DNA from: Branchiostoma belcheri
Lineage: Eukaryota; Chordata; Leptocardii; Amphioxiformes; Branchiostomatidae
DNA length: 64,000 nucleotides
Direction of reading: 5' to 3'
Assembly: GCF_001625305.1 (NCBI RefSeq)
Contig: NW_017803379.1
Location: 1,743,355-1,807,354, forward strand
The notes under the pieces: model-generated
Seen by the model: the letters and a program-made list of their open reading frames with translations, nothing else
The model's database searches: none
What the model was told of the DNA's origin: nothing
Shown here: one piece after another, positions 27,601 through 39,600 of the stretch
Layout: every line of letters starts with the position of its first letter
Position numbering within the stretch: position 1 is the stretch's first letter
Position numbers and translations under genes: made by a program

Positions 27601-30600
27601 ACGTCAAGTCCCACCGGCTCTTTTTTCTACGCTTGAGCTTAAGTGTACAAATTGGCTCTGGGGTGCCAGTCATAAATTAGATTAAGTTTATAAGATGAAA
27701 CAAGTGCAAGAACATAGAGGTAGGGTTTAGTTGCCATCTGTTGTTTGCAGGAAAGTTGAAAATTTGGATTTGGATTTTGTGTCTAAAATTTTCAACTCTG
27801 TTTCTTGTGAAACATTTTCTTGTACATGCAGGTACCTTGTATATTATTAGGAAAATTTTGCAGAAGGAATATCCAGGACTGAGAGACTGTTATAAGATAT
27901 GGGGGGGGGGGACATGCTGGTGATCTGGTGATGCTCCCTTGTGAAATGTCTGAGTGGAAAGCCCTTTATAACTTTTATCATCTAAACTCAAGGAGTAATG
28001 ATAGTATTCTCCAATAATGGACTCCCTTTGATATGCCTGAATGAGAGCATTCTTGTCATGATGGGATTAACGCAGGACTCCATGATGTCAACATTATCAC
28101 CTGCAATTTACTGCCAGCTTTCTCTGCCTCCAAGGCTTAGCCATAAACAACTCCCCCACTTCAGATACAAGTATTATAGACATGGATCTCATTGATCCTG
28201 CAACATGTCATCACTGCCAACTTCTGAAGCTGACGGACAGTCTGATGGATGGTCTGTCTGTGGTGCTGAAACTGTTGTAGTTATGAAACATGGAAGGTTT
28301 TCTTTCTGATGTCTATGATAAATAAGGTTAAAGGCAAGTCCTATAGGATTAGTTATAAAATGAAATCAATGTAGCTTTATCTTCATTTGAGTTCCTCTCT
28401 AATTCACATCCAAATGAATTACCAATGTGCAAAGAAAAAAGAACAATGCATGTTTCTGAAGAAGGGAAATCTTCTCCATCAGCCATCTGTAAGGTTTAAT
28501 TATTCCTTTCATCACAGTTTTGTCTATTGCTTGTTGAGTATTTTTATTTGTTTTGTTCAAATCTGCTTTTGGAATTACAGAAGAAGTTCATGCCACCGTT
28601 ATATGCATCTATTACGTGAGATACAGCAGAGCTGTACTGTATCTATTCAGTGGATAGCTGGGGGCAAATTCATGAAGTGTAGATGACAAAAATCAATAAA
28701 ATCAATCCTGCGTAAAGTGAATTAACTGATCCAGTCGTTGTGTCCATCCCTTTTGTGAGAGATAAGGCTGGACATGCGTCATGCAGGGATATGTTTGCCT
28801 CAGATATGACTGTTGATAGTCTGTGTACTTGTAGAAGGTGAACAGAGGTTGAAGAAGTTGGAAAGGATTTTCAAAGCGTTGTGTTATGTTGTCTGTGTTT
28901 GAGGGAAGACTGGATAGATCGATATACATGTTGTAAAGTTGTACAACAGTAAGTCATTGATATGACTGTGCATATAAACTGTAAATTGCTCTCATATTGG
29001 AGAATTTTAAGAATAAATTGTGGCATTTTCTGCATTAGAAATGTCTTATTGATCATATGTAGGCTTCTTACTCATACATGTGATTTGTTATTTGGCCAAC
29101 TGCTAAACCTAATATTTTTGCCAGAATTACTGCATCAAACAAAGTTGGGTAGTGGATATGCTAAAACAAACAAGTTTATCATCACATCGCCATTGGTCTG
29201 ATTGTTTCATAGAGATTGCAATGATGCACAGACATTTTTTCATACATTTTGGTAAGGTTTTAAAGAAATCTAACAAGTTTTTATAACATTTGCCTTTGAT
29301 GTTGTTGTCTGCCTTTTTATCCAATGAAATTTCTCTCAGAGTTGTTTTTTTACCATCATGGCCTTCTATAGAAGAATGCCATCAGAAAACCCTTCCATAT
29401 GGAGTATTCACCTCACTCACATCATTTCTGAGACTGCAATTATTCCAGCTGGCAGGCTATCAAGATTGGCGATTCATCTTCCACCAAGTATAGGCATTAC
29501 CACACATAAAAGGATGGCAATTATTGTGTCATGTTTGCCATTGAGAAAGATGGAAAAGGTAGCAGCCCGACTTCCAAAAACCTTGAAATGAAAAAAGGAT
29601 TTATCTTCTAATTTCATTTTTACGACGATGCAATGCAAGGCATGGATAATCGTGGAGCACTTTAAGTATTACACTTCAGCTGAACATGAAAATTGATATG
29701 GCATTAGTTTCTGCAGATAGGTTTCGAGTGTCATGTTGACTTTGTTACTGCAAAGAAGTATTTCTTATCAGCTTACCACAGTGTGGGAGTATACTGGAGC
29801 CTTTGATTCTCTGGAAGGTTGGATAATATTGAGCTGTCGTATCTAGTTAGCAGCTTGGGTTTGAACTTGAAAGTGATGCGTTGGTTTTGAAGGTTAAAGG
29901 TCACCCAATGTTATTTGCTTATGTCAAGGACAGGTATGCATGCAAGAAATAGAATAAACATGATCAGATTACAGTGGAAACTGTCAATGAAATTTGATAT
30001 CGCACTGGTCAACTGAAGGTTGATTTGGTAAGAGCTAAGCCAAGTATTGGAGATGCAAACTGATTAGGAGTGAGAGGTTTTGAGCTTACAAAGTGTAAAG
30101 CAAAACCTGCCTTCAGTACGCCTTTGAAACTGGTCACACATGTAGGTTTTTGTATATTATAGCAGTGGTTGGAATTTAGAATTTGTCTAGATGAATAATG
30201 CAGAATAGCATGTTGAATATCAGCGGGACAAAAGTACATGTCATGTTAGTTTTGTGCTAAATGGCACATACACTTATTGATAACAGCGTAACAAAGTTTA
30301 TGTTGGTTGTTTTATGGGACACAGTAGCTCTTTCACAATAAAAATGCCATAAACGATTTTCCTCCTGCAAAGTTACAGTCCGTGCATGAATCACGTATAA
30401 AACTTGCATACTGCAGTCATTTCAGTCATAACTGACGTACATGTACATATGCTGTACCCCACTTGATACTAGTAGCAAATACATATTATACAATGTACCA
30501 TATACTTCTATATTTGAGACTCTGTCCTGCTTCACAGGTTTCCTACTGTTAATGTGTTCCTTTCATTGGTGATTTAAACATTCATAGTCATACATTGTAT

Positions 30601-33600
30601 AATATGTTCTTCCAGTTTCATATTCCAATAAAAAGCCGTCATCCGTTGTTTCCTTCAACTAAGCAAATTGATGGCAAAGTGTGCCAGCCATGTACATGTG
30701 GCAGTCAGTCCAAAATCCCACTGTGTTCTCCCTGATCACTACCAGCGCTGGTAGTCGTAAAGGGCATCTCTCCATCACATCCTGTCCAGTACCCCAAGGT
30801 ACTCTTACCCTCAACTCCATCCCAAGAGCCCTCTTAACCGCTGCAAGAGGTGAACTCTCCTCCTTTCTAACAACTCTTCACACCCGTTGGGTACCCCTGG
30901 GACGGGCATTGATGGTCGTAAAGGTGTGATGACTTTTGCACTAATGGTTGTGCCATGCATGGCAGTGGGAATGTGGAGGCATGGGAATTTTGCTGCTGGT
31001 TATAGGCGGTTTACTGTCAAGGACGTTTAGTTTTCGTATGCTTTGTAAATGTCTTCCATGACAAAGTGGGGTATTTATTTATATATATGTAGTACATGTA
31101 TTAGATGAGAAGAGTAATGGAGGAATCGTGTACTCTGTTATGTTCCTGCCATGAAAAGTTGAAAGTAGAAGAATAGGAAGAAATACAGGTCCATGGTTAG
31201 GATGACTAATATACGTGTACTAATTTCCTTTCATTTGGAAATTGTGTTGTAACAAAGCCCTTTTTTAAGTCAAAGTCTAATTTTTATTCCAGTTTTTTTT
31301 TCTCCTTGCAAGATTGTGGAGTTAGTAATGATTATTCACTTCAATCTTCTTCAAAAGCTGCCAGGCTAAATTCAATACTCAATTGATTTCTCCTCATAGC
31401 CCATTGACATTCATCATGTAAAAGAGGTGCTTCTTCATTTGACTCTTTCCTCCTTGAGTCTGACACTCCTCAGCTTTTTCTTCATCTCAAAATCCCTTCC
31501 TTTAACCAGTCTGTCTGGGCCAGTCTTATCAGTATGTTGTTAGTCAGGCCACTGAGCTGAGGTATTACTGAAGACAAATCTGGCAAGGAGCATGGATCAT
31601 AAAGGATAAGGCACGTGGGTGGCAGGAATGCATTTAGATAAGGTCTTCGAAGATGAAAGGTTTTTGTGAAGAAGACCTTAAGTTGGTCCTCACCTGTGGT
31701 CTTTGAAATATTGTATCCAAGGCCACGCCAATTTAATCAATTGGCTCTTGGATTCACTTTTTTTCTGATTTACAAAAAAGGGGATTCAGGTTCTGAGACG
31801 TAACTCCAAAATACTCATATTTTGATGAGCATGACGCTTTTTCATGTAGCTGAAAGAGCAATGCAGCTTTGATATGGCTTGTGTTTTATCAGCCAACCAC
31901 ACTGGGTTACTCTTAATTTTATTGAAGACTGTGAGAGTTCCTTTGACATGCAGAGGTTTAACACCTTAGGCTCCCCCATACATGCAATTGACATACCAGA
32001 ATGCAAACTTGTAATCTCTGGGTGAATAAGTTAACCCACATGGTGGGATGGTACAGCACTTTGACATGGAGACACAAACATAGTAATTCTACCATTCAGG
32101 ACAATTTCCAAGGTAGATATGCTTGTCTGGTTGGATTTTCAGGTCAAAAAGGTTGGTTATCCCTTCTACGGGGAGTCTTACCATTTACCGGGAACTTTGC
32201 ACTTGGAGAAGATTTCATGTCTCCCAGCTGTCTGCCTCTCCACAGTGTTAGAGACAGCCTGTCTCCAGACTGATTCATGTGTATACAGTACAGATATGTC
32301 CGTTGTAGATCATCACTTTGTTCCTTAATTACAATGATTTCGGAGCAAGATTTGTTGTAGTCTATATTAGCATAGGACTGAAGGTGTCAGACATTGATAA
32401 GGGATGATTATGGAACTGAGATGAAGGAAAGAACAATAAAGTCAAAGAAGAAAGTGGTCAGAGTGTAATCTGATGTTAGTAGGAGTAATATATGGATGTC
32501 AAGAGACTTGAAATAAAGTGGCAGTCCACCCAATACCCTCCTGCATATGAGGCTAGACACATGCTTGTTCTAGTGCCTTTTTAGGTTGGATCTGACTAAA
32601 TACAGGCCTGGCAAAAGGAAAACAGAGTTTGATGTTGAATTCAAGCATTCTACTGTTCCCCAGAAGTATACTCCATTATCTATAATGAAACCCTGAGGGC
32701 AACTCTTGAATCTTGCAGGGTTTTCCAACTGCCAACTTTACTTGCATATCAACCACTGTAAGGAAAATTGGTTTTGGCAAGAACCAGTAAAAAGCTTTTA
32801 AGAATTAGTGATCTTTTCACTAGTCGGTGCCTTTGCTAAGCAAGGAAAATCACTTTAAGCTACCTCTGAAGCCAGGCGTCGCAAAAACATCCCTGCAGAG
32901 TGCAGACAAGAAAGGGGAAGGTAACTTCATTACTGTCGGCCTATTCATCTCCTAAAGTTGCTCTCCCCACAGGTTTTTTCTGCCTTCCAGCAACTTAATC
33001 AGGTTTTAACGCAGAGTCTACAGCCTGCCCTCAAGGAACAGAGCTATTTTTCCACTTGCTTTACACTCTTGATTCAATCAGTGATTGATTGCATGTAGCC
33101 TCTAGGAACCCAGAGTGCAATTATGGTGGAATAAGAGTGTTACTGCACTTTTTGGAGTGGCTTTTATGCCATGTTGATATCTCTAGCTTAGTATGTAGCG
33201 CACTTACATAGGCAGAGCTATCACAATGAAACAGAATGTGCATTAAGCAGCAGAACAACTGCCTTAGAGAAGCTATATCAGGTCCTATTCACTAGACAGT
33301 CTGAGAGTGCTGTGTCATTTTGATGTTACAGTAACAACTTGTCATAATTGTATTTTGTAAGAAGATTAATCTTTTCTCCAAGAAAGTAGATTGAACTGCC
33401 TTGGGCCTGTTCCACAGTAAAAGTTATCATAACCATTATGAGAAGTCATCAGCTTCAACATTGTAGAGGTTTTTGTGAAGAAACGATTGGCTTAATGGTC
33501 GGATAATGATTGAACTTTAAAACCTCACGATCTTGTGAACATTTTTGATGACATTACAGATGACAGACTCATAACCCAGTCAACCTTTATGTCTTAACAT

Positions 33601-36600
33601 TGTGCAGTGAAGAGTGAAATTGCCTCCCTCAGTTATCAGGTTTTATTTGCCATGACTGATTTTTGCCTCAAAGTTCATGGTGTCTAAGTGTACTAAGATA
33701 GAAATCTAGTTATACTGTTGAAAAGTTAAGTTAAGTAGAGCTTAACTTGGCTTACAGATCATCCTATCATGTTTTTGAGCTGTAACATTGTGCTGTAAGT
33801 CGTAATATAAGTTTGGTTGAGTACATTGTACATGAGAAAAGATTTTGCTAGTATACATTGGCTAAATTATGTGTTGCTCAAATATAAGACGTCAGGTAGT
33901 TTTTGTCACAGTGTTCTTCTTGTGTCTAATGATACTCTAAGAGTATCCTCAATTTTTTCATTTTTCAAACCAGAGGTAGCTCCTCCTGTTTTACCAGAGT
34001 TATTAGTAGCAAATGTGTATCATTTAATCATCAAATTCTTTGAGATTCATGTTTGAATGAACATTTTTAACATTTCGGTTGTTTCTCCCTACAGATTGAC
34101 CAGAGCTGTTTAGGTCATGTGGTATCCAGCAAAAAACCTGTCACGTTGGAAGACTTGGACTCTGTGAGTGAAATGTTCTTTGCATGGTACTGTATAACAA
34201 AAACATCATTCTGTAGATGATACGATAGTATTATGTATTCAGCAAATGAGCAATACATACAAGTATGTGTAGATGAAGCATAGACATCCATGTTGTGATG
34301 AGATACATGTACATAAGGAACTTGTTACTCTAGAGTAGTGGATACTACTTAAAACATATGACAGTTTTGAAACTGTATCCTGTTGCTTGAGTAGCCTTTC
34401 ATCATGTTGGATGGTCAAAGCAGTGGTTCTAGCTGTAATCTGCATTTCCTTTTAGAAAGGCAAGGAGGAGCTGCAGTCTTTGGTGCAGCATGTCCAACTG
34501 GGTGAGATCAGGTCCATGCTGTGTATCCCAGTGGAGAGCAAGGCTGCAGGAAACATTGTGGCACTGGCTTGTGTCTTCAACAAGAGGGACAGACTCAAGT
34601 ATGGTTGCAAAATTCTATATCATGATAGATTTCTGGTTTAGATGTTATCTGGCATTTTGTTTCTATCTACAAAACTTGGATGGCAGGGATTGAATATTTG
34701 GTACTGAATACACATCCAAATGAATGTTAAGTCAGATGTACCATGGGTAAATATAATCTAAACAGGGTACTTAGTTGCAATATTCGTTTGACAAAAGAAA
34801 GTATGTAGGAAAGAGGGAAGGAAGGAGGGAGAAAAAAAATAGTCAAAGACTGTTGTCCTTTTTTTTATTATCTAACAGACAACACATTAACTGAATAAAG
34901 AGAATCTTTTTACACAACCAAGAGGTTTACTCAGACATTTCAATGACCGTCTGTTGCCTTCCTCAGGGCAATTCTGATGGTCACATTGCACAGCACAGGT
35001 GTTGCTGCAATAGAAGTAAATGTATTACAGTGGTGTTACTGTCCTGTGTTGCACAGGTTCAGCTCTGGAGACGCATCACAGATCCTGACATGTTTCACCT
35101 ACACATCCACGGTCCTGACCAGCACGCTGGCTGTACAGAAGGAGAGGAAACTCAAGCTAGAGACCCAGTCCATGCTGCAGATTGCAAAGAACCTATTCAC
35201 ACATTTAGGTAATAAACACTGTTCGTATTGTTGTGAAAATACACACCAAATCACGAGCTGCAGTACTCCAGCAAAATGGTAGAGGGAGTTCTCCCCTTGT
35301 CCAAACTTCCGGTTCACACAGTGCTGAAATGCCATCCAATAGGTAATGCACACAAAATCATAAGCTGCAGTACTCCAGCAAAGTGGTAGAGAGAATTCTA
35401 CCCTAGTGCAAGCTTCCAATGCACACACGGTGCTGAAATGCCATCCAATAGATAATGCATAGTCCCAAGCTGCATTTCTGAGGCAAACTGATAGGGGAAG
35501 TTGTGCCCTGTTCAACCCCCTAGTTCTGAAAGGCCATCCAATAGATAGAACATAGTCAGATCCAACCGGGTACCTATGCCAGTTTGGTCATTGGACAGAC
35601 AAGAACTTATCAACTTCTTTTCTCACTTTTCAGATGATGTATCTGTTTTACTACGAGAAATCATGCAAGAGGCCCGGAACTTAACACATGCAGAAAGGTT
35701 GGGTATAACTTACTGTCTTTTTTTCTGACAAATTTGGACAGTTGGTAGTACAGATGAACTGTACTACAAAATACACATCTAACAGATATCATTTTGTTAT
35801 TATTTCAGGTGTTCCCTGTTCCTGGTGGATAAGGGGAGGAGAGAGTTGGTTGCTAAGGTGTTTGATGGAGTTGTAGCAGATGAAAGTGAGGTAAGAATCC
35901 GTAGACAGCATCTTCTTCCTGTACCTACACTCTGTTATAACCCTTTGAACTTGACATTAGATTTCAAATTATACAGAACCACTAGAGGCATAACCAAATC
36001 GTTTCAATATTGGTACCATGACACGTACAGTAGGTGGTATGCTGTGTCTGATTCCTAAATATGTAAAATAGAATTCAACTGCAAAGGTTTCAGAACAAAC
36101 AGTTTGTTAGCAAATATTTCATACCAGCCCTTAATTATGCTTGGTTTCTTGTCAGTTGTTGTTTGTCAGTAATTAATTAGAATCAGAAGATCAGGGTTTT
36201 TCTTGCTATCATTTTTTCTTGCACAAAGCTATCCCTGGTATAAAGTCTGGTATAAAGTATATAGAAATTGAGTCTTGCTCTTTAGCCTGCTGTTTGATAG
36301 GCTACTGTATTTTGTTTGGGAACTTTGAAAACTTTTTTGCCATACTTGCCAATACACCATGTTGGGCATTAGATCTATTAAGTCTTAACCAGGGTGTTTT
36401 CAGAATGTCAAAGCACACTCCTTAGTGTTGCCCTGCATGTTAAATCTGACAGCCTGTCTCTTTGCATGCTCTGTCCCATCCTTTCAGGCTCAGGTAAGAG
36501 CAGCAGATGTTGTTTTGTGTGGTTCACCTGTAGTTACAGACACGCCTAGCAACAGCACACCTGTGTGCCTCTGCCACACCCGGAGACAACTTGTACACAT

Positions 36601-39600
36601 GAACTTGTCAATGTTAGGCTCTTTGGTGCAACTTCTTGAACAGTGTAGCTGTGTATTAATCATAGAAAACCGATGTTATTTTGACTTGCACATTTCCAAA
36701 GGTTTATAAAGGTGTGGAGTGCAGAAGCAAAATCAGTCAAATTTCATTTGAAATGTGTTTTGCTATAATTGAAATTCTGCAGTTGATCCAAAATCTGAAA
36801 GAAAATATTATCCTTAGCTATTTTAGCATACCAGTACTTCATTACATTAATCTAGAAGAGTTCCATTTACTTCAGTTCATTACTGGTTATGCTACAGTAT
36901 GTCCTTCTAGATTATGCTGTTAGTATTCTCAACATATCATTTGCACAATGCTAGTTGTAAGTAACATTCATGTAATTGGTTTTAGAATGTGAGAGGTATT
37001 AGTAATAGCCAGGGTATGTGACACGTATAATATCTTTTGGTAGTTTTCACCCTACACATTGTAGTAACTGTTATAACTTTGTTTAAGTTTTTAAAGCTAT
37101 GCTGTGATATAGCACCTTTGGGTGTAAGGGAATGGTGTTAATTGATAACCTATTATTATATTAATATTATTATCAGGTTGTAGAGAAATTCTTTTGTTGT
37201 GCTGAAATTGTTCACTTTTGAGTTGTAGCACACATTGTACAGTACTGTCACCTTACTAAGATCTTCACTGTAACACCAACACTTTAAAACAATAGGTGTG
37301 ATTGTGACACATGTAGGTTTGCTACTGTTGGTGGTATGCAGTATCACCCGTTTGCCCTACACCCCACACTGCTATGTACTAAAGCCTCGCTGTGCAGGTC
37401 TTTCCCCATAATGCAGCGCTAAGGACCCTACTCACCCAACCCTCTCCCTCCCCCCAACCCAGCTGGAAAAGCTTAGGCAGGAGCTTGGACCCAATCACAG
37501 GAGGTTGTCTGATGTGCGAGTAATGGTGAGTCCGCAGAAAAAAAGGACAACAACTTAAGTCTGCACTGCTTGCTCTGGCATAATTATTAGCTGGCAGCTT
37601 GTGCCTTTCTCGGTGTTGGAAATCATCCTGTACTTTGGTCTATCTCCTTTCTCTCGCTCTTATACAGGAGTACTGGGAAACGTCACTGTCCTTTTTCGAG
37701 GACAAGCCTTTCTCATCATCTTATCATATTTTCACAGAATCAATGTATTGGAAATTACTTAGTTGGACAACATTTTTATCTTGGACATCAAAAAAGATCA
37801 AAAAGAGTTCGAGGAGAATCTGTCACAATCTTTTGTTTTCCAAAAATTGATTCATATTTTTGCTGAGAATACGAGATGTAGATTCTGAATGAATCATGAT
37901 GAGGAAGCAAAAATGCAATAAAAGCAAACCAACAACATTTCATATTGTGATTTTCAAGAGTATATGATAAAAAATACTTTTGAAAGTTGTAGTAGTTTCT
38001 TCATGTAGTCTTAACTTAATCCTAGCTTCTTACCTTGAGTGACACTTGAAGCCACCCCTAACACAGACTTGGCTCTAACACTACCTAACATTCTACATGT
38101 TCACTTACTGCACTAAGACATACAAGCTGTTCCATCCAATCCTCTCCTTTGTACTAACAACAATCTCTACTTTCTCTGATCCAGATTATTGTCTGCTCTG
38201 AATGAAGCTGAACCAATACTTGTTAAGGACAGAGTATCGAGGGGTCCTTTTAAAGAATTCAAAAGAAATTTGTATCTCACACCGATACTTCTTTGTTTCT
38301 TTACAATGCCTAGTACAGACTTTCTTTGCAATGTTAATTCTACTGTAGATAATTATGATCGAAGATATTCATTGTATTACTAACACCAGTAGGTGTCAAG
38401 AAATTTGTGTACTAACTTCTTCTTTTCTTCACTATTGCAAAGACTTTACCCTTAGGCTAGAAGAAGTGAATCATGCATTTCTTGCCAGATTCAGTATCTT
38501 TTACAGCTCGGCATTGTGTTATTTTGAGGTGAAGGGAAAATTACTTAACAACGTTAACTATTAAATGGTGGTAACATAATCTGTAGACTCCCGTACAAGA
38601 TAACAGATAAGATAATAGTGGGAACATATCTTTTCACTTTTTACTACTTCATAGAACATGAATGAGCTGAGGATACCCATTGATCAAGGCATAGCTGGGC
38701 ATGTGGCAACTACCGGTGAGTCTAACTACTGTAGTGTGTTTGGCATATTTTCTGAATAATGACGCATGTGATTAGTGTCATTACTACATCTTTTAGGTCT
38801 TAACTTTTACTTAGCTTATAGTATGTGGTGTGTATAGTCGAAGCTGGTGTGTTACGCCGAAAGGCGGTTATACCGGCTATACAGATACAGATACAGAGTA
38901 TTATAGAGGACATTACAGTAGACTCTAGTAAAGTTGGTTGACCTAGACTTGGGGGATTTCAATTAAACACAATTGCCCTGAGGTTTTAGGACTTGATGAT
39001 GTACCTTTTTTACCAATTAGAGAGGCTGGTTGATAGGTTGGCATTAAAGCAACAACATTCAATGACTAATCACAAGTTTAAGACATTATGCAACTGCCTG
39101 TTGTTTTGTTGATGTTCCCATGATTGCTCTTCCTCCACCAGGGGAGATTCTAAACATCAAGGATGCATACTCCCATCCGCTGTTCTACAGTGGTGTGGAT
39201 CACAGCACTGGCTTCAGAACCAGGTAGGTCACTTAGGGTGAAGAGCTACATGTAGTTGTCCGAAGTATAGAAAAAGCCAAACTTGCCCAGAGTAACCACT
39301 CAAAAGACTTGACTTTCTTGTAAACGGTGAAGGTAGACACTCAGATAGATCAGTGAAGAGCAAAGTGAAATAATGGTAACTGTTCCTGATACTTCCGGAT
39401 CTTACAATGTTCATGTCTTCTTCCCAGGAATATACTCTGCTTCCCAATCAAGAATGAAGGACACGGTAGGGCCTGGCTCCTCTCTCATATTATAAGAAAT
39501 ACTGTAGATTTACAAGTACACTGGTAGATATACATAACGAAGTTTGAAATACATATAACTGCTATCCTGTTCATCATTGTTGAAAGGCATTTGGTGTTTT

